A stretch of DNA of 64,000 bases from NCBI RefSeq assembly GCF_001660815.1, contig NZ_LYMI01000015.1, positions 21,338 through 85,337 on the forward strand. Direction: 5' to 3'. This document shows positions 26,664-37,327 of this stretch, in pieces (positions within the stretch are counted from its first letter, which is position 1; every line of letters starts with the position of its first letter). Source of the stretch: Xanthomonas nasturtii. GTDB lineage: Bacteria > Pseudomonadota > Gammaproteobacteria > Xanthomonadales > Xanthomonadaceae. Under the pieces are notes generated by a model. It ran no database searches, was not told the origin of the DNA, and was given only the letters and a program-made list of their open reading frames with translations. Made by a program: the position numbers and the translations under genes.

Positions 26664-27854
26664 TTAGAACAACTCGACCGTACCGGCACCCATGCCTTGC
26701 TGTGCCACCGGCTTGTGCGGCGGGCGTTCCCACTCCACGCGCATGTCGCGCAGGCGGTTGGACACCTTGGCCAGCGCGGCGACCAGATCGCTGTCGTACA
26801 CGCCGCCATTGCGATGCAGCAGTTCCTGCAGCGCCACCGCTTCGCGGTTGATCGCGGTGAGGCGATCCAGGTGGGTGTGGATGCCGCTCAGCGTCTGCGT
26901 GGCGATGTCCTCGAACTGCAGGGCACGCACCGCTTCGGCCACGCTGCCATCGATGGAACGTGCGCACTCGGAGATTTCGCGCATGCCATCGCCCAACGAG
27001 GCGTTGATCTGGGCGACGTTCTCCAGCATGGCGGCCGATTCATGGCGCGCCTCGCGGGAGCGGTCCATGTGACGCGATGCCAGCTGCGAGACCGTTTCAC
27101 GCACCTTGGCGATCGATTCCTTGGAGCTGTGTGCCAGCTTGCGGATCTGTTCGTTGAAGGTGGTGGAGCGTTCGGACAGGTTGCGCACCTCGTCGGCGAC
27201 CACCGCGAAGCCGCGACCGGCTTCACCGGCACGTGCTGCTTCGATGGCGGCGTTCAGGGCCAGCAGGTTGGTCTGGTCGGCGATCGACTTGACGTCTTCC
27301 AACAGCGCGAAGATGCCATCCAGATGCTGCGCCATCTCATCGATGTGATGGACGGTGTTGGTGCTTTGGCCGCTCACCTGTTCCAGCGCTTCCACCAACT
27401 GCTCCATGCGGGAGCTGGCGTGCTGGGCGAAGCGGGCGACGTCGACGCCGGCACTGCCATCGTCACCGGCGCGGTCGACGATGCGGGCCAGTGCCTGGCT
27501 TTGCTGGCGCGACTTGCGGTTCATCGCTTCGAAGCTGCCACCAAGACCGGACACGGCCTGGCGGATCAGTTCACGGGCACGCTCGACTTCCGAGCGCGAA
27601 CCGTCGACTTCATTGCTGACGAACGTACGCAGTTCGTTGAGCAGTTGGTCCTGCTCGCGCAGGATGCGTGCCTGGTCCGGATTAGGCCGGAACTGGGAAT
27701 ATGTCACCCAGGCAGCGAAACCCAACCAACTAAGGGTCATGGTCGCCAGAATCGCCCAGCGCACCGAAGCGGGCCAGTCGAATCCGACAGCGAAGGGATA
27801 CAGCAAAGTCAGGGCCAAAGGAGCGGCTAGACGGATGAGTGGACGTGAATACAT
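26664..27854 (-). CDS. methyl-accepting chemotaxis protein
   Basis: A chemoreceptor of 396 residues. With the start chosen here it begins [21 protein letters not shown] and has two close membrane segments (about 8-24 and 33-50), hence almost no periplasmic sensor; the rest is cytoplasmic signalling domain. The hairpin tip motif is [39 protein letters not shown], which contacts CheA and CheW. The frame is open 29 codons further upstream, but a sigma-28 promoter lies within those codons, so they cannot be translated from that transcript. No CheR-tethering pentapeptide is seen; the C-terminus is GTVELF. Confidence 0.92.
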   Translation of the reverse strand: MYSRPLIRLAAPLALTLLYPFAVGFDWPASVRWAILATMTLSWLGFAAWVTYSQFRPNPDQARILREQDQLLNELRTFVSNEVDGSRSEVERARELIRQAVSGLGGSFEAMNRKSRQQSQALARIVDRAGDDGSAGVDVARFAQHASSRMEQLVEALEQVSGQSTNTVHHIDEMAQHLDGIFALLEDVKSIADQTNLLALNAAIEAARAGEAGRGFAVVADEVRNLSERSTTFNEQIRKLAHSSKESIAKVRETVSQLASRHMDRSREARHESAAMLENVAQINASLGDGMREISECARSIDGSVAEAVRALQFEDIATQTLSGIHTHLDRLTAINREAVALQELLHRNGGVYDSDLVAALAKVSNRLRDMRVEWERPPHKPVAQQGMGAGTVELF

Positions 27855-27882
27855 GGGCGTTCTCGGCAGAGTCACGGTTGCT

Positions 27883-27909
27883 GTATCGGCACTCCCCCCA
27901 TTGTCTTTA
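27883..27909 (-). promoter_or_regulatory. sigma-28 (FliA) promoter of chemoreceptor gene
   Basis: Minus-strand TAAAGACA, 11 bases, GCCGATAC; the downstream element is identical to that of fliD. It lies 29 bases upstream of the chosen ATG and places the receptor in the late flagellar regulon. Confidence 0.85.
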
Positions 27910-28001
27910 GCGACGATCGCCATCTCGTCCTGCCCATTCAACCCCTGTTGGCGCGTGTCAGCGGCCGCTAGCGCGGCGCTGGCAGCGGTTTTTGGCGCTG
28001 T

Positions 28002-28616
28002 TTAGCGCAGCGCGCGGTCCACCGCTTCGAGCATCGCGCGCTTGGCGAACAGGAAATCCCACAGGCTGCCGCCCATCTGCCGCCACAGCACCGCCGAGCG
28101 CACCGCTGCCAGCAACAGGGCGCGAATCTCCGCAACCACCCCGGCCTGGCCCAGATAGTGCGGGTTGCCCTGCACCATGACCTTGGGCCGCAGGTGGCTG
28201 ATGGTTTGCGCATATAGCCCACCCAGCGCACTGAGCACATCGGGGTGTGCGCTGTCGTTCAGGTGTTGCGCCTGGCGGGCAGCGGCGTCGATCCCGGCGG
28301 ACACCGTGGCCACGGTCGCGGTGTCGCGCACAAACCGGCGTTCCAGCTGCAGCACCGCCAGCGCCAGGCGCGGCAGCACCTCGTCCTGGCCCTGGTTGCG
28401 GAAGTAGTTGTGCAGCAGGCGCAGTCCGGGCGCCAGCGCCGCAGACGAGCCGTACACCGCCTCCGGCGAGGACGCGTCCACCCGGAACACGCTGTCCATG
28501 GCGGTACGCACCGTTGCCGCTTCCGAATGCCCGGTTTCGGCGATCCGCCGCACCTGCTGCAGGGCCTGGGCAACACCGGCAAGCGCCAGCACACGGTGAT
28601 CCATGGAAACACTCAT
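28002..28616 (-). CDS. hflD: high frequency lysogenization protein HflD homologue
   Basis: A 204-residue member of the HflD/YcfC family, membrane-associated in E. coli, where it affects lambda CII stability; its role outside that phage context is unclear. The sequence ([84 protein letters not shown]) is typical and close to the E. coli length of 213. The ATG overlaps the mnmA stop by one base; a TTG three bases earlier is less likely. The nudJ-mnmA-hflD order is the same as in enterobacteria. Confidence 0.92.
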   Translation of the reverse strand: MSVSMDHRVLALAGVAQALQQVRRIAETGHSEAATVRTAMDSVFRVDASSPEAVYGSSAALAPGLRLLHNYFRNQGQDEVLPRLALAVLQLERRFVRDTATVATVSAGIDAAARQAQHLNDSAHPDVLSALGGLYAQTISHLRPKVMVQGNPHYLGQAGVVAEIRALLLAAVRSAVLWRQMGGSLWDFLFAKRAMLEAVDRALR

Positions 28617-29752
28617 CAAGCCACTACCTCAGAAGAAAAAGAAGATCCCGCTAACTGGCGTTCCAGCGGTGCATCGGTGGCCGCGATGACCGCGCCGCCC
28701 AGGCATTCCTCGCCGTCGTACAGCACCAGCGACTGTCCGGGCGTCACCGCCCGCTGCGGCCGCTCGAAGCGCACCTGCACGCTGCCATCGTCCTGCACCT
28801 CCACCGTGCACGGCTCGTCGGGTTGCCGGTAGCGCGTCTGTGCGGTGCAACTGAAGCTGCGTGCCGGCGGCGCCCCGGTGACCCAATGGGCCTGCTCGGA
28901 TTGCAGCCAGCGCGATTGCAGCAGCGGGCTGTCACGGTCCTGATCCACGTACAGCACATTGCTCGCTACGTCCTTGCCCACCACGTACCACGGCGCGGCG
29001 GCACGCCCGCGCACGCCGCCGATGTTCAGCCCCTCGCGCTGACCCAGGGTGAAATAGAACACCCCCGGATGTTCGGCAATGCGCTGCCCCTGCGGGTCGC
29101 GGATCTCGCCGGTGCGCGCAGGCAGATAGCGGCCCAGAAACTCCCGGAAATCGCGCTCGCCGATGAAGCAGATGCCGGTGGAATCCTTCTTGGCATGGGT
29201 CGGCAAGCCGGCGTCCTGGGCAATCCGGCGCAACGTGCTTTTTTCCAGATCGCCGATCGGGAACAGGGTGGCGGCCAGTTGGGTCTGCCCCAGTTGATGC
29301 AGGAAATAGCTCTGGTCCTTGCCGCGGTCGGCGCCACGCAACAGGCGCCAACGTCCACCGCTGTGTGCGACCTGCGCGTAATGGCCCGTGGCAATGCGTT
29401 CGGCACCCAGCGCCTGCGCTGCATCGAGAAAATGCTTGAACTTCACTTCGCGGTTGCACAACACGTCCGGGTTGGGCGTGCGCCCGGCCGCGTACTCGGC
29501 CAGGAAATGCTCGAACACGCCGCTCCAGTATTCGCCGGAGAAGTCGCGGAAATGGAACGGGATGCCCAGCACGCCGCAAACTGCCACTGCGTCGCGGCGG
29601 TCGTCTTCGGCGCGGCAATCGCCGCTGCCGTCATCGGCCCAGTTCTGCATGAACAGCCCGGCGATCGGCTCGCCTTGCTGCGCCAGTTTCCATGCCGCTA
29701 CAGACGAGTCCACGCCGCCGGAAACGCCCACCACAATGCGCGGCGTACTCAT
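28616..29752 (-). CDS. mnmA: tRNA-specific 2-thiouridylase MnmA
   Basis: MnmA, 378 residues, inserts sulfur at position 2 of the wobble uridine (U34) in tRNAs for Lys, Glu and Gln. The PP-loop ATP-binding motif SGGVDSS is at residues 11-17. The two catalytic cysteines sit in [12 protein letters not shown] and [22 protein letters not shown] is also conserved. The frame continues upstream, but the ATG overlapping the nudJ TGA (ATGA) gives the family start [17 protein letters not shown]. Its neighbours nudJ and hflD form a conserved, translationally coupled trio. Confidence 0.97.
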   Translation of the reverse strand: MSTPRIVVGVSGGVDSSVAAWKLAQQGEPIAGLFMQNWADDGSGDCRAEDDRRDAVAVCGVLGIPFHFRDFSGEYWSGVFEHFLAEYAAGRTPNPDVLCNREVKFKHFLDAAQALGAERIATGHYAQVAHSGGRWRLLRGADRGKDQSYFLHQLGQTQLAATLFPIGDLEKSTLRRIAQDAGLPTHAKKDSTGICFIGERDFREFLGRYLPARTGEIRDPQGQRIAEHPGVFYFTLGQREGLNIGGVRGRAAAPWYVVGKDVASNVLYVDQDRDSPLLQSRWLQSEQAHWVTGAPPARSFSCTAQTRYRQPDEPCTVEVQDDGSVQVRFERPQRAVTPGQSLVLYDGEECLGGAVIAATDAPLERQLAGSSFSSEVVA

Positions 29753-30207
29753 GCGACGTGCCGGACCAGCGACAATGGGTAGCGCTGCCCGGCCAGGTAG
29801 TCGGCCACCACCTCCCACACCAGCGGGCTGCGCAGGCGCTCGGTCGAGGCGCGCAGTTCATCCGGTGTCATCCACAGCGCGCGCACCACGCCGGTGTCCA
29901 GGCTGCGTTCGGGGTGGTGGGTCAGCGCATCGGCCACGAACGCAAAGCGCAGAAAGCACTGGCCGCTCGGCGCGACCCACTGGTAGGTGCCAATGAACTG
30001 GGTCAGCTGCACGTCCCAGCCGGTCTCCTCCAGGGTCTCGCGCACTGCGGCATCCAGAAGGCTTTCGTTGGGCTCCAGATGGCCGGCTGGCTGGTTCAAC
30101 AGCAGGCGGCCACCAATGGCTTCTTCTACCTGCAAGAAGCGGCCGTCGCGCACGACAACCGTGGCAACGGTCACATCCGGATGCCAACGTTGCTCGGGCG
30201 CACTCAT
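29749..30207 (-). CDS. nudJ: NUDIX phosphatase NudJ-like
   Basis: A 152-residue NUDIX hydrolase. The Nudix box is intact: [20 protein letters not shown] then TGW, with the G-x5-E-x7-RE-x2-EE-x-G spacing that binds Mg. In E. coli the equivalent gene, directly upstream of mnmA, encodes NudJ, which acts on nucleoside di/triphosphates and on hydroxymethylpyrimidine pyrophosphate. AGGAG precedes the ATG. It overlaps mnmA by four bases and is the first gene of the trio. Exact substrate cannot be told from sequence. Confidence 0.9.
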   Translation of the reverse strand: MSAPEQRWHPDVTVATVVVRDGRFLQVEEAIGGRLLLNQPAGHLEPNESLLDAAVRETLEETGWDVQLTQFIGTYQWVAPSGQCFLRFAFVADALTHHPERSLDTGVVRALWMTPDELRASTERLRSPLVWEVVADYLAGQRYPLSLVRHVA

Positions 30208-30445
30208 CGGGGCTGCTCCTGCCGGGGCGGCGCGTTATCCGCGGCGCGCAAAGTGATGCACGTCACCCGGCGCCAGACATGCAGGCGTGCACCACATCGC
30301 GCTGCGGGCATGGGTGCAATTGCGCTAGACGACGGCGCCAGCGGCAGCGCGGTCATGGAATCGGTCATCAAGGGCCAGCCAGGGGATCGGACACAAATTG
30401 TGCGGGGCGCAGCGCAAATCGTCCAATGCGTGCAAGGTTGAACCG

Positions 30446-30451
30446 TATAAT
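30446..30451 (+). promoter_or_regulatory. candidate sigma-70 -10 box of clpS
   Basis: A perfect TATAAT hexamer ends 6 bases before the clpS ATG, with no clear -35 match at 17 bases upstream. If used, transcription would begin at or next to the A of ATG, giving a leaderless clpS mRNA. Confidence 0.4.
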
Positions 30452-30457
30452 GGCTGG

Positions 30458-30778
30458 ATGCCTCGGAATACCTCACACGAACACGACCACGGCCTGATGG
30501 TCGAAGCCAGCAAGCCGGAAGTGGCGCCACCGCCGCGTTACCAGGTGTTGCTGCTGAACGATGACTACACTCCGATGGACTTCGTGGTGACCGTCCTGGA
30601 ACAGTTTTTCAACCTGAGCCTTGAGCAGGCCACCCAGGTCATGCTGCACGTCCATACCCGTGGACGGGGCGTTTGCGGGGTCTACAGCCGAGAGGTCGCC
30701 GAGTCCAAAGTGGCCCAGGTCAACGAATTTTCTCGTATGAACCAGCATCCGCTGTTGTGCACGATGGAGCAGACCTGA
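30458..30778 (+). CDS. clpS: ATP-dependent Clp protease adaptor ClpS
   Basis: ClpS, 106 residues, is the N-end-rule adaptor that hands substrates with destabilising N-termini to ClpAP. The conserved core is present: [19 protein letters not shown], the N-degron pocket region, [19 protein letters not shown] and the C-terminal [10 protein letters not shown]. The upstream extension of the frame is dropped because [12 protein letters not shown] matches the xanthomonad family start and the extension overlaps the putative promoter. clpA follows after 142 bases in the usual clpS-clpA order. Confidence 0.96.
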   Translation: MPRNTSHEHDHGLMVEASKPEVAPPPRYQVLLLNDDYTPMDFVVTVLEQFFNLSLEQATQVMLHVHTRGRGVCGVYSREVAESKVAQVNEFSRMNQHPLLCTMEQT

Positions 30779-30920
30779 GGCACCCGCCAGATCATTCCAG
30801 CAGCGCAACAGTGTGGCTGCAATCACGTGCTAACGCCGTCTGAACATGCCTATCCGATAGGGTTGTGGAAAATCCCAATAAAAGCCGCATATTGTTGGCA
30901 ACAGCCGTTCGGAGTTATCC

Positions 30921-33203
30921 ATGTTCAGCAAAGATCTAGAGCAAACAATCGGCCAGTGCTACAAGCGAGCACGCGAGGCGCGTCATGAGTTCATGACCGT
31001 CGAGCACCTGCTGCTCTCGCTGCTGGACAACCCCTCCGCGCAGGCCGTACTCAAGGCCTGCGGCGCAGATCAGGTGCGCCTGCACAACGATCTGGAACAG
31101 GCCATCGAGGCCTCGGTTTCGCGTTTGGCAGAAGACGACGGGCGTGACACGCAACCCACGCTGGGTTTCCAGCGCGTGCTGCAACGCGCCGTCTATCACG
31201 TGCAGTCCTCGGGCAAGAAGGAAGTCACCGGTGCCAACGTGCTGGTGGCGATCTTCGGCGAAAAGGATTCGCATGCGGTGTATTTCCTGAATCAGCAGGA
31301 CATCACCCGCCTGGATATCGTCAATTACCTCTCGCACGGCATCGCCAAGCTGGGTGAGGACGGCGAGCAGCCGTCTGCGCCGGATGGCGAGTCCAAGAGC
31401 GAAGGCGGGGAGGGCGAGGCCAAGGGCGACGCACTGGCCGAGTTCGCCACCAACCTCAACGAACAGGCGCGCAACGGCAAGATCGACCCGCTGGTCGGCC
31501 GTGCCGACGAGATCGAGCGCACCATCCAGGTCCTGTGCCGTCGGCGCAAGAACAACCCGCTGTACGTGGGTGAGGCGGGCGTGGGCAAGACCGCGATTGC
31601 CGAGGGTCTGGCCAAGCGCATCGTCGATAACGACGTGCCCGAAGTGCTCGCCGATGCGGTGATCTTCTCGTTGGACCTGGGCGCGCTGGTGGCAGGTACC
31701 AAGTACCGCGGCGATTTCGAAAAGCGTCTCAAGGGCGTGCTGGCCGCACTGAAGAAGGTGCCCAATGCGGTGCTGTTCATCGACGAAATCCACACCATCA
31801 TCGGTGCGGGCTCGGCCTCGGGCGGCACGATGGATGCGTCCAACCTGATCAAGCCGGCGTTGTCGTCGGGCGAGCTGCGCTGCATCGGCTCAACCACCTT
31901 CCAGGAATACCGCGGCATCTTCGAGAAAGACCGTGCGCTGGCACGTCGCTTCCAGAAGATCGACATCGTCGAGCCGACCGTGGGCGAAACCTTTGAAATC
32001 CTGCAGGGCCTCAAGCCCAAGTACGAGGCACATCACGGTGTGACCTACGCCGACGACGCGTTGCAGGCGGCGGTGGACCTGTCGGTGAAGCACATCGGTG
32101 ATCGTTTGCTGCCGGACAAGGCGATCGATGTGATCGACGAGGCCGGCGCGCGCCAGCGGCTGCTGCCGGAGGGCGAGCGCAAGGAACTGATCGATATCGA
32201 AGAGATCGAAACCATCGTCGCCAAGATGGCGCGGATTCCGGCCAAGCAGGTCAGCGCGACCGACAAGGACGTGCTGCAGCACCTTGAGCGCAACCTGAAG
32301 ATGGTGATCTTCGGGCAGAACCCGGCGATCGAGACGCTGGCCGGTTCGATCAAGCTGGCACGGTCCGGCCTGGCCAACCCGGAAAAGCCGATCGGCAATT
32401 TCCTGTTCGCCGGTCCTACCGGTGTGGGCAAGACCGAGGTCACCAAGCAACTCGCGCTGCAGTTGGGCATCGAGCTGGTGCGTTTCGACATGTCCGAGTA
32501 CATGGAAGCGCATTCGATCAGCCGCCTGATCGGCGCGCCTCCGGGCTACGTCGGTTTCGATCAGGGTGGCTTGCTGACCGAGAAGGTCGTCAAGACGCCG
32601 CACTGCGTGCTGCTGCTGGACGAAGTGGAGAAGGCGCATCCGGACATCTTCAACATCCTGTTGCAGGTCATGGACCGCGGCATCCTCACCGACACCAACG
32701 GGCGCGAGGCCAACTTCAAGAACGTGATCCTGGTGATGACGACCAATGCCGGCGCCACCCAGGCGTCGCGTCGGTCGATCGGCTTTACCAAGCAGGATCA
32801 TTCCACCGACGCGATGGAATCGATCCGCCGCGGCTTCACGCCCGAGTTCCGCAACCGTCTGGATGCGATCGTGCAGTTCCAGCCACTGGCGTTCGACCAC
32901 ATCCTGCGGGTGGTGGACAAGTTCATCATCGAGCTGGAAATGCTGTTGCAGGAAAAGCACGTCTCGCTGTCGGCCACCCCGACCGCGCGCGACTGGCTGG
33001 CCCAGCATGGCTTCGATCCGCTGATGGGCGCACGCCCGATGTCGCGCGTGATCCAGGAAAAGATCAAGCGCCCGCTGGCCGACGAGCTGCTGTTCGGCAA
33101 GTTGGTGGAAGGCGGCCGGGTCAACATCGACGTCAAGGATGGCGAGCTGCTGGTCGAGGCGCATCCGGAGCCGGAGCGTCTGCTGCCTGCAACGGTTGAT
33201 TGA
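30921..33203 (+). CDS. clpA: ATP-dependent Clp protease ATP-binding subunit ClpA
   Basis: ClpA, 760 residues, is the AAA+ unfoldase that feeds ClpP. The N-domain (about 1-145, MFSKDLEQTIGQCYKRAREARHEF) binds ClpS. The first AAA+ domain has Walker A GEAGVGKT near residue 217 and LFIDEIHTIIGAG; the second has GPTGVGKT near residue 498 and LLLLDEVEKAHPDI. The ClpP-binding loop lies in the second domain near RRSIGFTKQD, where the IGF tripeptide contacts ClpP. There is no long middle domain, which separates it from ClpB and ClpC. A strong terminator follows. Confidence 0.97.
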   Translation: MFSKDLEQTIGQCYKRAREARHEFMTVEHLLLSLLDNPSAQAVLKACGADQVRLHNDLEQAIEASVSRLAEDDGRDTQPTLGFQRVLQRAVYHVQSSGKKEVTGANVLVAIFGEKDSHAVYFLNQQDITRLDIVNYLSHGIAKLGEDGEQPSAPDGESKSEGGEGEAKGDALAEFATNLNEQARNGKIDPLVGRADEIERTIQVLCRRRKNNPLYVGEAGVGKTAIAEGLAKRIVDNDVPEVLADAVIFSLDLGALVAGTKYRGDFEKRLKGVLAALKKVPNAVLFIDEIHTIIGAGSASGGTMDASNLIKPALSSGELRCIGSTTFQEYRGIFEKDRALARRFQKIDIVEPTVGETFEILQGLKPKYEAHHGVTYADDALQAAVDLSVKHIGDRLLPDKAIDVIDEAGARQRLLPEGERKELIDIEEIETIVAKMARIPAKQVSATDKDVLQHLERNLKMVIFGQNPAIETLAGSIKLARSGLANPEKPIGNFLFAGPTGVGKTEVTKQLALQLGIELVRFDMSEYMEAHSISRLIGAPPGYVGFDQGGLLTEKVVKTPHCVLLLDEVEKAHPDIFNILLQVMDRGILTDTNGREANFKNVILVMTTNAGATQASRRSIGFTKQDHSTDAMESIRRGFTPEFRNRLDAIVQFQPLAFDHILRVVDKFIIELEMLLQEKHVSLSATPTARDWLAQHGFDPLMGARPMSRVIQEKIKRPLADELLFGKLVEGGRVNIDVKDGELLVEAHPEPERLLPATVD

Positions 33204-33220
33204 TCGCAGCCTTGATGGTC

Positions 33221-33253
33221 AAAAAAAAGCCGCTCAAACGAGCGGCTTTTTTT
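33221..33253 (+). terminator. terminator of clpA
   Basis: An 8-bp perfect stem (AGCCGCTC/GAGCGGCT) with an AAAC loop, flanked by an A-run on the left and a T-run on the right, begins about 17 bases after the clpA stop. The symmetric A/T runs allow termination from both directions. Confidence 0.9.
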
Positions 33254-33564
33254 GTGGGCGCCTGCGCGCGTAACGCGCTCGCGAGCCAGAATTGGTTTGG
33301 ACCCGACCAAAGCACGCCCGCGTTGCCTGGCGCCGCCGAACTCACAGCGTCCGGCGAGTTATTCGGTCGCTCTCAGGTCGCTGCAGCGCTGCATCGCCTC
33401 GCGCCATATGGCAGGGCTCTGCTCAGCTCGACAGCTCAGCCGCTGCCGGTGCCGGTGCCTGGCGCGTCCGATGAATTCGAACCCGCACGGCGCGAGGCAA
33501 TTCGGCGTAATGAAGAGAAGCCGCCCATCAAAGCAAGTTTCAAGCAATAACTCGCAGGCACAAC
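33254..33564. other. clpA-infA spacer, nothing recognised
   Basis: About 310 bases between the two terminators. An open frame crosses it, but with no start context or similarity. The string GAATTCGAACCCGCACG (33473-33489) resembles a tRNA T-loop, but flanking stems do not pair, so there is no tRNA here, unlike the serW position in E. coli between clpA and infA. Confidence 0.5.
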
Positions 33565-33584
33565 AAAAAGCGGCCAGTGGCCGC
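33565..33584 (-). terminator. terminator of infA
   Basis: Stem GCGGCC/GGCCGC with loop AGT, followed on the minus strand by five T residues, about 25 bases past the infA stop. Confidence 0.75.
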
Positions 33585-33608
33585 CTTGCGTCTCAGCACC
33601 AGAACCGC

Positions 33609-33827
33609 TTACTTCATGCGGTAGGTAATACGACCCTTGGTCAGGTCGTAGGGAGTCATCTCAACTTTGACCCGGTCGCCGGTCAGGATGCGGATGTAGT
33701 TCTTGCGCATACGGCCGGAGATGTGGGCGATGATCTCATGCCCGTTTTCCAGCTTGACCCGGAACGTGGTGTTGGGGAGCGTCTCGCTGACGCTGCCTTC
33801 GAATTCAATGGAGTCGTCTGTCGACAT
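33609..33827 (-). CDS. infA: translation initiation factor IF-1
   Basis: IF-1, 72 residues, the exact length of the E. coli protein. It is one S1/OB-fold domain: [24 protein letters not shown], then [21 protein letters not shown], then [20 protein letters not shown]. It binds the ribosomal A-site during initiation. A frame extension of six codons upstream lacks conservation. It lies next to aat on the same strand, an association also seen in enterobacteria (clpS-clpA / infA-aat). Confidence 0.98.
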   Translation of the reverse strand: MSTDDSIEFEGSVSETLPNTTFRVKLENGHEIIAHISGRMRKNYIRILTGDRVKVEMTPYDLTKGRITYRMK

Positions 33828-33907
33828 GTAATCCTGTGCAATCACGGCTGGCCCGACAGGGCCGTAAGGAAAAGCAGTTTACGCCCCATCTCCCCGCGGT
33901 GCAAATT

Positions 33908-34657
33908 TTATGTTAAGCGGGCTTCACCAAACGCGCTCGCAAGGCGTTCGCCGTAGCGTTCGGACCAGGTGCCGGGAGCCGCGGGTCGAGCTACTTGCAG
34001 CTGTACTTGCTGCAGGAACTGCGCACGCGGCAAGCGCTGCGCCCCCAGAGTGAGCAGGTGCGGGTTTTCCACCTGGGCGTCGAGCAGCGGCCAGCCTTCT
34101 GCATGCATATGCGCAGCCAGCGCGGCCAATGCCACCTTGGAGCCGCCGCTTTCGGCACTGAACATGCTTTCGCCGAAAAACATCTGCCCGATCGCCACGC
34201 CGTAGATGCCGCCCACCAGGCGCGCGCCGTCGAAGACTTCGAACGAGTGCGCATGGCCCAGCCGATGCAACGCGATGTATGCGTGCTGCATCGGCGCAGT
34301 GATCCATGTGCCGTCCTGGCCTGCGCGTGGAACCGATGCGCAGGCGTCGATCACCTGGTCGAAGACAGTGTCGGCACGTACCGTCCAGCTGCTGCTGCGC
34401 AGTTGGCGCCTGAAGCGCGACGACAGGTGTAGCGCATCGGTGCGAAACACCATGCGCGGGTCCGGGCTCCACCACAGGATGGGCTGGCCTTCCGAAAACC
34501 ACGGGAAGATGCCGTGCGCATAGGCATTGAGCAACCGCTGCGGCGACAGATCGCCACCGATGGCAAGCAGGCCGTCCAGCTCACGCAAGGCCTGTGTGGC
34601 CGGCGGAAAAGGAGCCGCCGGATCGGCATCGAGCAGAAAGGGAAGGTGGCGCGACAT
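33908..34657 (-). CDS. aat: leucyl/phenylalanyl-tRNA-protein transferase Aat
   Basis: Aat, 249 residues, adds Leu or Phe to proteins with N-terminal Arg or Lys, creating the N-degrons that ClpS recognises. Family motifs: LLAIGGDLSPQRLLNAYAHGIFPWF, PILWWSPDPRMVF, HAYIALHRLGHAHSFEV, GGIYGVAIGQMFFGESMFS and FLQQVQLQVARP. That it lies close to clpS-clpA puts the degron-writing and degron-reading genes in one neighbourhood. It is about 80 bases upstream of infA. Confidence 0.96.
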   Translation of the reverse strand: MSRHLPFLLDADPAAPFPPATQALRELDGLLAIGGDLSPQRLLNAYAHGIFPWFSEGQPILWWSPDPRMVFRTDALHLSSRFRRQLRSSSWTVRADTVFDQVIDACASVPRAGQDGTWITAPMQHAYIALHRLGHAHSFEVFDGARLVGGIYGVAIGQMFFGESMFSAESGGSKVALAALAAHMHAEGWPLLDAQVENPHLLTLGAQRLPRAQFLQQVQLQVARPAAPGTWSERYGERLASAFGEARLT

Positions 34658-34899
34658 CTGCGCAGTTTAGAGTAGCTGACAAGCCGACTGCGCAGCGCCT
34701 GGTGGGCACGACCGGTGCCCCGAATCGGCATGATCAACGCGGACACTCCCGGTTGCTGCGGGCGGTCTACGCCTACCTGACGCCTGTTCGCTACGTGTTG
34801 GTTATGTTGCGGAGCTTGCAGCAGTGCGTCCTTCGACAGGGTGGCGCCTTGCAAGCGGCTGGGCACCTGAGCGACACCCGCCGTTACCGGCGCCTTGGA

Positions 34900-36018
34900 T
34901 CAATCGCGGAACGGGCTGTGCTCGGACAGCTCGCGTGCGTGCCGGGCGACAGCGTCGCGCTCGTCTGCGCACCATTGCGCCAACGGTTCGCGAAAGCCCG
35001 GGTCGGCGATCCAGTGCCGGCTGCGCACCAGCGTCGGCAGGAAGCCGCGCGCAATCTTGTGCTCGCCCTGCGCGCCGGGCTCGAAGCGGGTGAGGCCCTC
35101 GCGCAGGCAGTATTCGATGCCCTGGTAGTAACAGGTTTCAAAATGCAGGCCGGGCAGCGCTTCGCCACCCCAGTAGCGGCCGTAGAGCGTGTCGCGCCCG
35201 CGCAGGCACAGCGCGCCGGCGATGGGGTGCCCGTCGAGTTCGGCCAGAAACATTACCAGCTGGCGCGGCAGATGCTGCGCCAGCTGGCGCAGGAACTCGG
35301 GCGTCAGCGCGGGCGAGTTGCCGTAGTCGTTGAAAGTCTTGAGATAGAAGCCGTACATCGCTTCCAGGTCGGCGTCGCTGGCGTCGTCGCCATGCACAAC
35401 GCGTAGTTGCACGCCGGCGCGCTGCACCTTGGCGCGCTCCTGGCGGATGTTCTTGCGCCGCTTGTGGTCCATCGCCGCCAGGAACGTTTCGAAGTCGCTC
35501 CAGCCGCTGGCGTTGTGCCAGTGGTATTGCAGGTCGTTGCGCTCCAGCCAGTCGGCATCAAAGGCGGTGTCTTCATCGGCAGGGTGAAAGTTCACGTGCG
35601 CCGACGACAGCCCGCTGCGTTCCACCAATTCGCGCATGGCCGTCAGCAGATGGCCGCGCCACTTGGGCGCGCCCAGCAGGCGCGGGCCAGTGACGGGCGA
35701 GTAGGGTACCCCGCACAGCCACTTGGGGAAGTACTCCTGCCCGTAGCGCGCATACGCATGCGCCCAGGCGTGGTCGAACACGAACTCGCCGTGCGAGTTG
35801 TTCTTCAGATAGCCCGGCGCCGCTGCAACCAGGGTCTCGCCATCCCACAGGGTCAGATGCAGCGGGTTCCAGCCCCAGTCCGGGCGCAGGCAGCCCTCGC
35901 GTTCGAGGCCTTGCAGGAATGCGGTGCTGATGAAGGGATGCGCGCCGTCGTGCAGCGCATCCCAGGCACCGGGCGGAAGTTCGTCCAGCTGGCGACACCA
36001 GCGCGCAGTCACCACCAT
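34900..36018 (-). CDS. GNAT/FemAB-like acyltransferase family protein
   Basis: A 372-residue protein of the peptidogalycan-biosynthesis/DUF482-like group, which has two GNAT folds as in FemAB proteins. Recognisable stretches are HPFISTAFLQGLEREG, FVFDHAWAHAYARYGQEYFPKW, AAMDHKRRKNIRQERAKV, MYGFYLKTFNDYGNSPALT and ARGFLPTLVRSRHWIADPGF. The acceptor is unknown. It has no signal peptide. An upstream ATG in the same frame is less likely, since GGAG precedes the chosen one. It lies between aat and trxB on the same strand, with a 57-base gap to trxB. Confidence 0.8.
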   Translation of the reverse strand: MVVTARWCRQLDELPPGAWDALHDGAHPFISTAFLQGLEREGCLRPDWGWNPLHLTLWDGETLVAAAPGYLKNNSHGEFVFDHAWAHAYARYGQEYFPKWLCGVPYSPVTGPRLLGAPKWRGHLLTAMRELVERSGLSSAHVNFHPADEDTAFDADWLERNDLQYHWHNASGWSDFETFLAAMDHKRRKNIRQERAKVQRAGVQLRVVHGDDASDADLEAMYGFYLKTFNDYGNSPALTPEFLRQLAQHLPRQLVMFLAELDGHPIAGALCLRGRDTLYGRYWGGEALPGLHFETCYYQGIEYCLREGLTRFEPGAQGEHKIARGFLPTLVRSRHWIADPGFREPLAQWCADERDAVARHARELSEHSPFRD

Positions 36019-36075
36019 GCCTGCGCTCCGCCGGCACTGCTGGCCGCGTGGCGCGGCCGGCAATCAGCCGCCATC

Positions 36076-37218
<1,143 letters not shown>

Positions 37219-37327
37219 CGTTGAGCGCGGCGCAGCTGGGTCGCCAGTGCTCATGCAACTGCTGAAACCGTGGCCTCAGTCGTTTATTATCAACCACTAA
37301 CAGCATTTTTCTAAGGTCTGGCTACAG

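Noticed and set aside
33454..33510. Possible serine tRNA between clpA and infA, as in E. coli
   Set aside because: A T-loop-like GTTCGAATTC is present on the minus strand, but its stem does not pair and no acceptor or anticodon arm can be found.
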